Assembly (NCBI RefSeq): GCF_949628265.1
Contig: NC_088789.1
Span: forward strand, 23,119,883-23,183,882
Reading direction: 5' to 3'
DNA: 64,000 nucleotides
Source: Cloeon dipterum
Taxonomy: Eukaryota > Arthropoda > Insecta > Ephemeroptera > Baetidae
Below the pieces are notes generated by a model. That model saw only the letters and a list, made by a program, of their open reading frames with translations, made no database searches and was not told the origin of the DNA. The position numbers and the translations under genes are program-made. Position 1 is the stretch's first letter. Each line of letters begins with the position of its first letter. Below are positions 39,001-49,751 of this stretch, piece after piece.

Positions 39001-42000
39001 CCGCACAAATAAAAATAATATTTTTTAAAGTAGATCGTCTTTAGTTCCTAGTAATTCGCTAGAATTATTCCACTACAAATCTTTTTTTGTCAAAAAGAGA
39101 ACTTTTTCCAATTTTTCTCGGAATTTTCAGCTCCTCAAGAAGACAACAATTAAAAACTTCGCGCTTAACTAAATGAGGAATTAATTTTTTATGGAATCTC
39201 TAGCCATAATTGATCTCTAGAAAATATATTAATTTAATCAAGACCAAGAAACAATAAAAATCTATACCTTCCCAAGTTTCTCGAAAAATGCACCGGCAAT
39301 CATATATTCCGCTTTTGAATTTGACTCCTCTCGTCACGATTTGTCCAACGGTGTGCATGAGAAAAATTTCCTCTAGATCCTATGAAAACAGTTTCAACAG
39401 TGACTTCATCGCTTGATTTAGTAGGCAACCTTTGAAGCTTCGAAATTTAACTCCAGGCATTTTTAATAGAGCTTGGCAAAAGCTACAATTTTGCAAAAAA
39501 TTTTAATTTTCTTGCACACGTAGCTTAGGCTGTGTACGACTCGACGATTCTTTGATTGCCGACGTTTCAGTGACCTGATCACTTTGTACATGTGCCTTTT
39601 TACTCTTTTTGATATATGTAAATGACATAGCAGAGAAATAAACTATTAAATAAAAAAATATAAAACCACTTCAAAAAGAGATGAATCACTCATTTAGAGC
39701 ATTTAACCATGTGGTCTCTTTTTAACTGTTGTTTCTCCCACTTCGCACCAATCACAAGGATAAATACATTTTCGGTTTTAAGTGGATGTCGTGTTACTGA
39801 CCCTGTACCAGGGTCCTTTTTTAAAATCGTACCGTTAAATCAACTCACGTATACCGTGTTGGATAGATTATTGCGACTAGAGAATTAAAAAAGATCGGCA
39901 AACCATTTTATTTTTCGAGAAATGTTCAGCTGTTAATTTTATCCTAATTTATTGTTATTTATTCACACAATATGACCAACAGCTACTATTCAAATTATTT
40001 CCAATTGTTGTCCTGTATCAATCCATTTTAAGCATAATTTTTACGTGAGCCGAGGCTTCATATCATGTCAGTTTCCAAATGAATTTTGTTTTAAAATTGA
40101 ATATGTTATAATTTTACTGACAATACTTTCAGCCTGATAACCTATTTACAATTATGTTGTGGTGGGTTTGATGCTTTATTAAGATGAGTCAACCAGCAGC
40201 TGCAATTTTTCTGTTTATGAAATTGGAATTTTTATTTTTGCCAGTTCCAGAGGCAAATTCAAAAATTTCAGCTTCAACGTATTTTTTGGAGATTTGTCCA
40301 TTATTGACTTTGTAAGAAACTTGATAAGCCATTTTTCAATTAAAACAAATTTGTAAATTTTCAATGAGAGATTAAAATTTAATCGAGATTTAATTTTTAG
40401 TTATAATAATGGTTCTCCGAATATATGCTGCCAATCTGAGTTTATTTAAATATGAATTTAGGGATAGTTTAGAATTAAATATAATTTAATTAATCTATCA
40501 AAATTCAAACTAGATATTTGTTGCGTCAAAAAATATTTTTTTTTAAAACCTAGAAAAAAATGAATACAAACACCAAACCTACAGATTTCACCAACCACAT
40601 TTATTAGCATATCTTCCTGACAAAAGGCCTTTTGAGCGCGGGTGTTTGTTGAAATTTCGCATATCAAGTGTTAACCTACAACAGTCACTACTATTTCCGT
40701 GGCGTGCGTGTCCCCACACAAAAGAGAGAGTGTTGAAACCTTTGTCCCCGCGACACTTACTTATGCCGAAAAAGTGTGTCAGCGGAGAAGCGCGCGCGAA
40801 GAATCGGACTAGACTTAAGATTTTGAGCGGAAAGTCGCAGCTTGCCGAGATAAATTTAAAGTGGCGTGCCCGCGTTATTCACGCTTGAAGACCGCGCGCA
40901 CTTGACTTGCTAATTTTAGCGCATTGCTAATTAACTACCGAGAAGAGAAGCATTATTTGATTTCCTCTCCGAAGCCGCTTCCTTATCAGTGAATTCGTAT
41001 TCTCGCGCGGGTCTTCATTTGCATTGTATTTGCTATCTCTGTGTTTTCGGTCACGCATCTTATGTGATACCCAAAATTAAAAAGCGCTCCTTTTGTTTTC
41101 GACGGTGTTAGCTAATATTTGTCTCGGGTGATAATGCAGGTGACGTAACAGCGCCATGCTGACGCGTGTTTTCACAGCTCTCGAGCACTTTTGGCACACG
41201 TCACGTTCTAATGGATCCGAATCTAACAGCCAACTGCTATTGCTGATATATTTTTTCTTTATGTCTGAGTGTGGCTGAGAAGACGAATAAGTATAAGTGA
41301 TACTGTTGCTGCCTGACTTTATCATTGCTGACCCCAAAGCAAGGATGCGAATTCAGCCGAATGATAAGAAGAACTTTCAAGCTGCTTATCATTTAATTCA
41401 TAGTTTTCTGAGTTATGTTGGATGAATAAATTGTTAATTAAACTAAACAGTTGGACTCAATCGAATGAGTAGTTTTGACTATTTGTGAGCACGAATTAAA
41501 ATAAAACATTTTCCAATTTTCTCCAAAATTTGCAGTGCTTAATAACCATATTATCTTACAACTAGCAGATTTCGATATCTATTTGACGGCGTATGTCAAT
41601 TTTAGGGGAAGCTTTTTGTGTTGATATATTAAATAGAAAAATAGTCCGCACCATTTGAAAATCATGCCACCTTTGAAGCCACTTTACTATCAAATTTACA
41701 GTTAATTTTAACTTTATTTGAATCCATGCATTTGGGGAAAATATTCGCAAAGAAAGAGGAAAAAGTGTCGCGGTCCAGTAAACTGTTCTGTATAAATCCT
41801 GATTAAATTTTAAATACATGAAAAAGCTAGTCCACACAAATAACCAAATATAATATAAATTCAAATGAGATCAAGACAAAAATTAATAAAATTTATTTTC
41901 ATTTTATTGGATTAAAGACACTATCTAGATGTAAGTTGTGAGGCAACTTTTAAGAATTTGGAATTTTTGCTCTTATTTTGTTGTAAATTTGATTAGATAT

Positions 42001-43390
42001 GAATAAACAAGTTTTATTTAATGTAAGAAACTAACGCTTTTTCTATTAATTATTATAACTGAATTTTTTTAAAAAATCTCTTGCAGTGAAATTTTCAGGC
42101 ATTTAATATTTAAAAAAATGCAGACATTATTTGAGCAACGAGCTTTACGAATTATTATTAAATTCAGTCCGTTTAAATTATTATCAACTTTTATTATTAT
42201 AATATATATATTTTGGGTGAAATTTTAAAAGAGTAGTTCATAAAATATGATTTTGTAGTTTACGTACCTTAAATACAAATACAAAATAAAATTTGATCGT
42301 TTCGAGTGAACAATTTGCATTTTTTGTGAAAATGTTGAAGAATAGCAGTTAAAAAGATTGAGTTTCAATACAATATTTACGACAGAAATTTAGGTTCTGA
42401 TAGCTAAATTTTTAGACTCGTCCCTGGATAAAAAAACAGAAATGGTTCAAATTAATTATGCGTCAATTATGATGGAAACCTAATACATTTTCAGCAACTC
42501 TCCGTATTTTTAATAGATTTTCCAGTTTTTTGCATGACTTTAAGCAGGCAAAAAGTGGCTATGAGAGCCCCTTGCAAGTAGTTACATTCACGCATGCAAA
42601 TATTCCGAGAAAAATACTAATTTTAAATCAGCCTTGTTGTGGTGCAGCTGTTAAAATGATGAGAATTCTGCAATTTATTTGTTATGGAAACGGTGATGTA
42701 TGTCTTAATTCCTTAAATTGTAAGTTAATTAGAAAATTTGTTAATTTAATTAATTATCTGCATTTTTGTGAAAATGAGAATTTATCTATACAAGTTGATC
42801 CATCCGTTCCTGCCTGTGTTATTATTTTTCTTTAAAATTAACTCTATTTGTCAATAACAAATAATTATAAAACAAATTTTTATATTTGAGAATTATGAGA
42901 TTTGCCAAAAGAGCTGGTTGGTTGAATTAACTAGAGATGCATTTTCAACTACGTGATAAATCTAGATCTAGCATGCTTAACGTGACTCAAACGAAGAAAG
43001 GAAAAAAATGGTCCACCGTCCAAAATAGACTTCAACACGCCCCGAAACAAAAACACCACAGAAAAGCAAAACTCCCCTATCCAAATCACCCTGAACATAT
43101 AGTTCTCTCTCTGGAAAAACTCACATTCTGATGTCCCTCCACTTGGCCAGGTAGGTCCAGGGGTATCCGCCGCGGGCCTTGGCCCTCCGCACGTCCTCCC
43201 AGCGGTAGGTGGACAGCGGTCGCGGCGGAGAAGCCACCCCCGCCGCCCCTCTCCTGCCGCGACGAGTGGGGGCGTTCTCTTGCGGCGGGGCGGCGTCCGC
43301 CCCCGCCGGGTTACCCCCCTGCAGCCCCATGCACCCGCGGAGGGCCGGTTTTCGGGACTGATGATTGTTCCGCAAAGAGACTCGGAGCAA
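30100..43390 (-). CDS. Unrecognised acidic, proline-rich, probably tail-anchored protein with octapeptide repeats
   Basis: Common exons in transcript order are 35451-35313, 34750-34550, 34219-32570 and 32502-30100, preceded by one of several first exons (43390-43125, 38575-38250, possibly 36127-36123). All first-exon donors fit the phase-2 acceptor at 35451. With the 38575 exon the product is about 1570 residues. The shared part reads DHEYEPVSPRRPPQVLVSGPY at its start; then come nine RPKF-type octapeptides, Glu/Asp-rich linkers, a long PxE/IPQVEE-rich region, a leucine-rich stretch (about 31000-30720), polyproline and polyglutamine runs, and one C-terminal membrane helix (MALCVVLVLVAGIILVASMG) with a short tail ending HHHHWDFYMPK. 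A single helix so near the C-terminus and no signal peptide suggest a tail-anchored protein facing the cytosol, perhaps a scaffold on ER or nuclear membrane. It lacks the PPPX end of KASH proteins. I do not recognise the family. Confidence 0.78.
33839..34054 (-). repeat. Nine tandem octapeptide repeats, RPKFxxP(E/D)
   Basis: A 24-nt coding repeat with nine copies. The first is RPKINLPD, then RPKFNMPE, RPKFKMPE twice, RPKFNLPD, RPKFNLPE, RPKFNFPD, RPKFKMPE and last RPNFNFPS. Arg1, Pro2, Lys3, Phe4 and Pro7 are nearly fixed; codons differ between copies, so protein-level selection is likely. Confidence 0.9.
36123..36127 (-). CDS. Possible very short alternative first coding exon (Met-Gly) of the tail-anchored gene
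   Basis: ATGGG followed by the donor GTATGT gives phase 2, exactly the phase of the shared acceptor at 35451, so the product would begin MGDHEYEP. The upstream DNA (36130-36340 on the plus map) is GC- and CpG-rich like a promoter/5' UTR. Only five coding bases support it, so it stays tentative. Confidence 0.4.
36400..38249 (-). other. Intron of the tail-anchored gene
   Basis: AT-rich, no reading frame with family features on either strand, no recognised repeat. Confidence 0.45.
38250..38575 (-). CDS. Alternative first coding exon of the tail-anchored gene, Cys/Ser-rich
   Basis: From ATG at 38575 it encodes MKRSVSADRAPRPHELQPFN, a short Cys-rich stretch (VGCDVRCGCQFF) and a Ser/Arg-rich end RTRSSEAAA, with donor GG|GTAAGC in phase 2. 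Joined to the shared exon it reads EAAAG-DHEYEP. GC is much higher than in the surrounding DNA. The frame is open a few codons upstream to an in-frame TAG next to a possible acceptor (38603), and a 4-codon ATG exon at 38812-38801 (MSLQ, phase 0, good GTAAGT) could feed it; which start is used is not settled. Confidence 0.7.
38813..43124 (-). other. Long intron between distal first exons of the tail-anchored gene
   Basis: Contains R1 fragments (about 39305-39355, reverse, and the terminal block near 39990-40030, forward; also about 41520-41700, reverse). The stretch 40660-41060 is GC- and CpG-richer, and on the minus strand it ends in a good donor (GTAAGT at 40760), so it may be a noncoding first exon feeding the 38575 exon. 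No other gene is seen. Confidence 0.45.
41520..41700 (-). repeat. Partial R1 copy, reverse orientation
   Basis: Matches the blocks TTTGCAGTGCTTAATAACCA, CATTTGAAAATCATGCCACC and TTTGAAGCCACTTTAC of the other reverse copies (12830-13060). Ends are uncertain. Confidence 0.5.
43125..43390 (-). CDS. Alternative first coding exon of the tail-anchored gene, distal promoter
   Basis: Encodes 88 codons plus two bases, from MLRVSLRNNHQSRKPALRGC through a Gly/Ala/Pro/Arg-rich stretch to STYRWEDVRRAKARGGYPW and YLAKWRDIR, then AT|GTGAGT. Phase 2 again fits the exon at 35451 (RDIRM-DHEYEP). Read through, the frame would stop two codons later. The conserved-looking TYRWEDVRRAKA...YPWTYL block looks like real coding sequence. 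The splice spans about 7.7 kb and skips the 38575 exon. Confidence 0.65.
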
Positions 43391-44198
43391 GTGCGAGAAT
43401 CACCGCAGAGCCGTTGCTTGCTTTGCGTCGGCTAAATTGAGCGCCGCGAACCAAGTGGAGTAGTGGAGGGGTCTTCCTCCGCACTGTGTGTGTGTCAGAG
43501 AGACACACACACTCACGCGTCCCGACACTGCTGCACCCGCTAATTATTCACGCCTCGCCGATGAGCATAAATAAACCAGCGTTATCGCGTCCAGGTGCAG
43601 CGCTTTCTCTTCAATAAATGATGAGCAAACAGAAATAATTGTTGACTTTTGTTTAAAATTAAACCAACTTTATTGCCATAATGCCTAATAAATTAAGGCT
43701 GGCCACCTGAATTTAAAAATTGAAGACTTATGTTTTAATTTCTGCAAATCTTTACCAATTTATTTGAAACAAACATATCGATCAAACCAAAAATATTTTA
43801 AATAATTTAATGAAAATAGCGTCTATCGTTCACTTCAGGGGGACTTAAAGTTTTCTTTCCTTGACGAAAAAGATCACTGATTTTGAACTGTGTTATTATT
43901 CAGTTTTGAAGCCAATTTAGACGGTTTTTATAATTGCTGTGAATTTCAGGTGTTTTTCACAAAATATAATCGACTGCTTTTAATGCAAAATAGACGGTTT
44001 TAGTCGCTTTTTGACACATCAGGTACATTGGGTCAACTCAAGGTGGGTAAAACATAGGCAATATTTTTTTGTATGTGCTAAAAAGTGAATATTCAAGAAA
44101 ACAACAAATATCATAAATTATGTTTATAAATCCCTTTAATGAAATATCAAGACATCCATGCTACTTCGAACATTTCAAGCAAATATAACATCTGAAAA
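43391..44198. other. Spacer between the distal first exon and the lectin cluster
   Basis: The first 200 bp, with a (GT)n/(AC)n stretch near 43485-43515, are GC-rich and probably promoter/5' UTR of the minus-strand exon. From about 43905 on the sequence is the duplicated 3' flank of lectin gene 1, also found near 50950-51167. Confidence 0.5.
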
Positions 44199-46255
44199 TT
44201 AGAGCGATATCTCGCAAATGAAATGAAATGGAATGTTGCAATTATTGTCATTCCAATAAATAGCATTATCGTGAGCAACAAGTTCCAGACAATGTTCGGT
44301 TCCGTTGAAATTGTTAGGCTCTCCTTTGTCAAAATTAGTAAAACCTTCTACATTTGAGCCTGTACCATTCCAATAAAACGTCCCCTCTGATCCCAAATCT
44401 GTACCAGACGACCAAAATGTTATCACGGTGTTTCCTCCTTCAATACAATAAAATAATTAAGATATACTTTTTGAGAGATTAAACTTACCAATGAGTTCAT
44501 AGAGTGCCTTGTTTTCAGCTTCAGTTTCAATGCTAGCAAGCTTCATGCCTTTACCTTCGCAATACTGGCGGGCCTCTTCCCAAATCAACTGGAATGGAAA
44601 ATATAATTATAATCTATACTATATTAATAATTTTTTAAACTGTTTTTATACCTTATTCGTGCTCACGTAGTACTTTGAGTCTGATTTAAGTGTGGGGGGT
44701 CTTCTATAAATAATTTCTTCTTCACCTATAAAATCAAAACATTTTTTATGCTTATTAATAACTTCAAAAAGCCCGTTGGCTCCCATTGTTAAGCCATTCT
44801 TTACAGTGTCAAGGCAACAGGAGATATTTGAGCATTTTAGGGGTTTATTTCTGGCTGCCCAATGTCAGAGATGGCAAAAGGTGGATATTAGTTAAGTGAC
44901 TCGAAATTCTTTCTAGCGGTTTTAGGGTTAAATTTTTGGCGTTAGAATAAAAGGCCTCTGAAATTGTATTGCTTTCATATAAACACCAGTTAACAATTAA
45001 ATTTTCCCCTGTCGCTGCTGATTTATCATATACAAATAATATAGAAATTGAAATTCAGTTATAGTCTTTGTTTAATAAAATAAATGTATGATATGATAAA
45101 TGATGCTCACTTGAAACATCATAATTTCCTATGATTCCGGATCCGCAAATTCGTGGAAATGTTGGTCGAGCTCTGAAACAAAACAAATCGGTTCCTCCAT
45201 CAGCTGCTGTTTAAGGTCTTAAAAAAATATTTGGAATTACCTTCTTTCCCACATTCCTCTGCGTAGATCTAGCCTGATCTCAATGGCCTTGATTCGGTCT
45301 TCAAAAATTTCTTTGTCTTTGCTCATCTGCAACGTTACTCTCTTCAGCTTTTCCTCCAGAACCTGTACCCGATCATCAAAAAGCGAAGAAGCTGACGCCG
45401 CTGATTGACTACTGTTGAATTTTGAGTTTTAGAAAAAATAATTTCTTCAAGCAAAAGAAACTTTGTACGAACTCTGCGTAGTTTGTGGTTGTGATCTGTT
45501 CCGTGGTGGAAGGAGTGGGCTCAGAACGTTCAGTAATTAACTCATCAAAGCGCGCGTCAGTCGGCAGATCATTTTCAGTGTTAATCTCCTGGAAAAGGTT
45601 GACATTAATAATAATAATAATCATCTTTACCTTGCAAAAATATTGGCACACTTGACACCTGCACAAAGCGGTCCCTTCTTGTTATGAAAAAGCTATTATT
45701 GTATCGTTCAGGAGTTATATATTTTTCTGATGTAAAAATTGATAGAAATCAATGGTTTTACACTTGGGGTGCTTGTAAGTTTTTTTTATTTAGTACGTGC
45801 TATCAAGCAATTCAAGCCCCTGCCAAAAACCATATATTATTAAAATTAAAAATTTCTTTTTCGGCGGGAAATATATTTTACTTCTATAAATCTGCCTCGT
45901 GTTTCTCCAATTCTATTGATCTTGCAATAAATAACATTATTTCAAAATTGCAAATGCCCTTAATTTCAATGGTGTTCAGCGGTTATTTTCGAATTTAAAG
46001 CAATGCCGCTGCGGTTTCAGACTCAATCCTGCTGCTGTGCATTCTTCACCTATTTTTTTTTCTTTAGATGTGGCCAAATCCAAAATCAATTCAGCCAATC
46101 GCTGTAGAAACATGAAAAAATAGTTATTATTGGAATAAAAAAATCTTAGCTGCGATGTTTCTACGGAAATTGGCTGCGCTGAATTTTGTTTTCAACACAT
46201 CAAAAGAAATCATTTTAGGTGAATAATGCACATCAGCAGAATTGAGATTATACAA
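43905..46255. repeat. Duplicated block containing lectin 1 (copy of about 50950-53055)
   Basis: Coding exons, introns (including R2), 3' flank and part of intron 1 of lectin 1 all have counterparts in lectin 3. The final exons and 3' flank (44105-44435 and 51065-51400) are nearly identical even in noncoding bases, more so than the stalk exons. Confidence 0.7.
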
Positions 46256-46878
46256 TACATAAATTCGTCATGGTCCCGGTAAAATTGCGCAACGCTCAAC
46301 AAACACCCAAATTTTCATTGTCGAATTGATTGTTGACCTTTTCATGCAACAAGGAAAGAAATTCGCGTTTGGTTGTTGGAAGTTGCGCAATTTTACCGGG
46401 ACCAGGACGAATTATAGCAGTGCTGCACCAAGGCTCCGCCGTTTGTGCGTGATTGTTGAATTCTCTATTGTTGTTGTTCCGTTTGCGCGTGCATTGCTTC
46501 CATTTCATCATTATTGCTCTGTTGTCCAACGCAACGTTCGCAACGAAATCCGCCAAATGCAATTCAACCCGAATGCTCGGGTTAGTGTTAAAATAATTTA
46601 AAATTAAAGTATTTTTTGTACAGCTTTACTTTCATCTGCCTAAAAATTAGTAGAATGTTTCCAAGATAGAATAATTTTTGACAAAGCTGTCACGTCTTTT
46701 TCATATTAAAAACTCCGGCTTTGACTCGAAATTCTATAAATCTCATTTCAAAATAGTTTTGGCTTTTAAAAATTTTATGCAAACGAAAATGCAACTAAAA
46801 CAAACGTACCTCTACTGAAAAGACAGCTGCAAATGACTGAGTTGCCAACGCCAGCAAAATCCAAATTTTTAAGTCCAT
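44199..46878 (-). CDS. C-type lectin 1, secreted, EPN type
   Basis: Exons in order: 46878-46810, 45588-45473, 45411-45241, 45172-45111, 44725-44652, 44588-44489 and 44437-44199, giving about 276 residues. Signal peptide MDLKIWILLALATQSFAAVF; a Thr/Ser/Glu-rich stalk (TPSTTEQITTTNYA); a predicted coiled coil (VQVLEEKLKRVTLQMSKDKE); then a C-type lectin domain with LASIETEAEN, FWSSGTDLGSEGTFYWNGTG, KGEPNNFNGTEHC, IYWND and FICE. EPN and WND are the calcium and sugar ligands of mannose-type lectins. The donor after exon 2 (GA|GTTCGT) is weak, and the acceptor of exon 3 could be 45408. Insect lectins of this kind act in microbe recognition; that role is inferred. Confidence 0.85.
46267..46409. 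repeat. Inverted repeat element in lectin 1 intron 1
   Basis: A 22-bp perfect inverted repeat, GGTCCCGGTAAAATTGCGCA + AC at 46272-46293 and its reverse complement at 46382-46403, extends outward to about 27 bp with one mismatch and inward imperfectly. The spacer is 88 bp. Probably a miniature inverted-repeat element. Confidence 0.65.
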
Positions 46879-46929
46879 GATGGAGAAGAGCTTTCCTTGG
46901 AGTAATCTAAGTGTTGCCGGAGGCCTCGC

Positions 46930-46940
46930 TTTATATAAAG
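46930..46940 (-). promoter_or_regulatory. TATA box of lectin 1
   Basis: TTATATAAAG, about 52 bp before the ATG, inside a block (GGAGGCCTCGCTTTATAT) shared with lectins 4 and 5. Confidence 0.7.
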
Positions 46941-47809
46941 TGAGTTGGTCATATCAATGACTACACTGGGTTAAAGGCGATCAAAGCTCAAAGTTTCTGA
47001 GATCATCTTTATCAATGGCTGTAAAAACAATGTTTAATGTTAAATTGATGCGAAAAAAATTAACAACACATGGAAAGAGTCACAGAAAAACAGATAAATT
47101 TATTAATGTCAAAGTTGAGTGACGAAATACATAATTGTATTTTCCTTGTTTAGTCCTCAGTGATCGCCAAAAACAACAATAATTCGTAACTTATTTGACA
47201 GTTTGATTATAAATGTACTACTATCGAAATTCCCATTAAAAATTGCTAATCAGAGAAGGGTCATTTACACTTTTTTCACATGAGTTTAAAATTAAATGGC
47301 TGACCCAAGCACCCAACCAATGAAATCACCACTTTTTATCAATTCACCTCTTTCTAGATGCGTAGCCCCCTGATTGTGGACAACTCGCGACATTCCGGCC
47401 AGCTAAAATATGAATAATCATATATTTGGCTCAACTCAATGTGGTTTTTAAAGAGTTTCAAGTTAAAATAATATTTTAAATTAATTTTTTTTCACTTGCC
47501 ATCCAAATTCATGGTTAGTTTAGAATTTTAAAATTTCTAATTTAATTATTTGAAATGCTTAAAATGCTTTCCTTTTGTAAGAAGTGTGGGCAATTAAAAA
47601 TCTACAGTATTATCCTACTTAAACTAGTTTCGGCTATTTTGGTTGCACCCCTAATTCATGAGCTTCCTGTCCCATCTAGGACCAGCAAGACTAACTGATT
47701 TATGACAATTACTAAAAAAATTAAAATCCGCATCAAACCATGAATGATGATGATAGTTGATATAGGTTTTTCCTCATAATTATATTTTATATTTATTTTT
47801 TTTTGCTCT

Positions 47810-48010
47810 TTTTATCCCTGTCCGAGGAGCGGGAAGGGCGCGCACTGCACTAGCACGAATGCTGAAGCCCGGGTCCCAAAAACACCGCACCAGGCCGCAC
47901 AGGGACCCAGCCCACTGAAGGGCCACTTGCCTCCGCACAGGAAACGCTAGACATTCGTCCCGTAAAGCCAAATCACGCATGCCGGAAAGGTGCAAACCAG
48001 CAAGTAGCGA
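47810..48010. repeat. GC-rich insertion-like block with A-rich end
   Basis: This block is sharply richer in GC than its flanks. On the minus strand it ends with an A-rich run (about 47810-47770). That resembles the 3' end of a retroposed element, but I could not match it to a known family. Confidence 0.3.
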
Positions 48011-48140
48011 GACTTTATCACTGTTAAAAAAACCACACGGAGTAGAGCGAACAAAAAGTTTCCTTAATTAGTGGTGCAATTAGTATTTTGATAGTTGCAT
48101 GTGGTTGAGGTTTGGTCGCTGATAAGAATGGGTCGAATGC

Positions 48141-48150
48141 TATATATAAA
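48141..48150 (+). promoter_or_regulatory. TATA box of lectin 2
   Basis: TATATATAAA, 86 bp before the ATG at 48236. Confidence 0.7.
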
Positions 48151-48235
48151 GTGAGCGCACGTATACTAGCTTGGATCACTTTGAAACATAATTAACTAAT
48201 ATAAGAGTCTTCGTTTGCTTGAGTTCAACTTCAAC

Positions 48236-49751
48236 ATGGAAATTATCATATTGCTCGTGGCTCTCCTTGGTTGTTCCAGTAGAGCCCTAGCTGCAATTCC
48301 CAACTCAGACCTTGCTTCTAATCAGGTAAATAATATTTTCTTTTTTGAATGATTTAAACGCAGAATATCAGACAAAAAATAATTTGCATTGCTAAAACTT
48401 TTGTCAAACACTCTTTGCCTGTATAGTGTTGAATCCTAAAAATCAGCTCTGAATAATGCGCAGTTCTGTAATTGCTCAGCTTGCCTTAATTTTTCAGGAG
48501 TTCGGAAACTTAAGTCCCACTTCAAACTGTGAGTAAGTATAACGATTGCTATTAAAGTTTTGATATTTTTTTTTTAATTTAATCACTTACATAAATCAAA
48601 CCAATAGCGTCGCTGCATTGGGCGAGGCGCTGTGCGATAAAAGGATTGAGGTCGTGGAGGAAAAACTGAAAGGCATAGCAAAGTTGGTGAGCCAGAGTAA
48701 ACAGCTTTGCGAATTTCAAATCAAAGCCCTTCGCGAGAGCGGAGAGCAGCAGAAACAAATCTGCGAATACAGGTAACGTCGAAAGGTGAATAGAATATGG
48801 AATTGATAACTTCCACGATATTTTTTTGTTCAAAGAATCAAAGAAGCAAATCAACAAATCAGCAATTTACAGAAATCCACACAACCTAAAAAAAGTAAGT
48901 AATATTATCATATTGCTTAAGTTGCTAGAATTGGATTTATATGTGTGCTATGCATGAAAAATCGAAAATAAGAGTCTATTAATTCTCACCTTAACAAAGG
49001 ACCAAAATAATTTTTTTATATAAAAATTGGATCCTGATAAAAGTTTTCTACCCAGTCATAAAATAAATTTGACTGATCTGAAATGATAAATATCGTGTGC
49101 ATTCATCATCATTTTTCCAGCGACTTACGGGAACAAAACCTATTTAAATTTACGAAATCTTAAATATTGTTTTTGCAAAATATTGTTGGGTTTCAGATCA
49201 CGTTGGTGCAGCCGTTTCTGGAAAATTATCGGCACTTTATCCTGGATCAAGGTACTACGTTAGCACAGAGAAGGTAGAGAGTAACACATATCATCATGTA
49301 TATATTAATTTTAACTCTCGATTTTTTCGCTTTGTTTTATTTTCAGTTGAATTGGTATTTGGCACGTAAGTTTTGCATCTCAAACGGCATGCAGCTGGCT
49401 AGCATTGAATCCAAGGCCGAGAGCGAAGCTTTAACTCCAGTCCTTCGTAAGTGTTTACAAACTTGCACCACTTTAATAATTCCCAGCATGAATACTGAAC
49501 TTTTCTTTGAATTTCTAGTTCAGGCTGGAGGATTTTTCTGGCTCTCTGGCACCGACTTGGGATCTGAGGGGAAATTCTACTGGGATAATGGAACAGGAAA
49601 GGATGTTAAAGATTTCACCAACTGGGTTGGTACGCAGCCAGATAATCATCAAGGAAATGAACACTGCCTCCACGAAAAACCTGGTATAGGCTGGAATGAT
49701 TATCCATGTGAAAATCAGGAAAAATTTATATGCGAGATCAATGACAGTTAG
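48236..49751 (+). CDS. C-type lectin 2, secreted, coiled-coil stalk, QPD type
   Basis: Exons 48236-48325, 48498-48532, 48608-48772, 48836-48894, 49197-49273, 49347-49446 and 49519-49751 give 252 residues with all phases consistent. Signal peptide MEIIILLVALLGCSSRALA; short EFGNLSPTSNCD; coiled coil VAALGEALCDKRIEVVEEKL continuing with QIKALRESGEQQKQICEYR and IKEANQQISNLQKS; then the lectin domain: FCISNGMQLASIESKAESEA, FFWLSGTDLGSEGKFYW, GTQPDNHQGNEHC, GWNDYPC, KFICEI. QPD is the motif of galactose-type lectins. It is the only intact lectin on the plus strand, yet its exon lengths match lectins 4 and 5, so an inversion within the cluster is likely. Poly(A) signal AATAAA at 49832. Confidence 0.9.

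Larger units (their letters stand above)
46880..48235. other. Spacer between the divergent lectins 1 and 2
   Basis: Holds the promoters of both genes. The part 47200-47420 resembles the upstream DNA of lectin 4 near 58310-58480. A GC-rich block of about 200 bp (47810-48010) stands out from AT-rich flanks. No gene recognised. Confidence 0.5.

Noticed and set aside
42530-43131. Plus-strand frames of 64-101 codons
   Set aside because: AT-rich, low-complexity composition without motifs, inside the long intron of the minus-strand gene.
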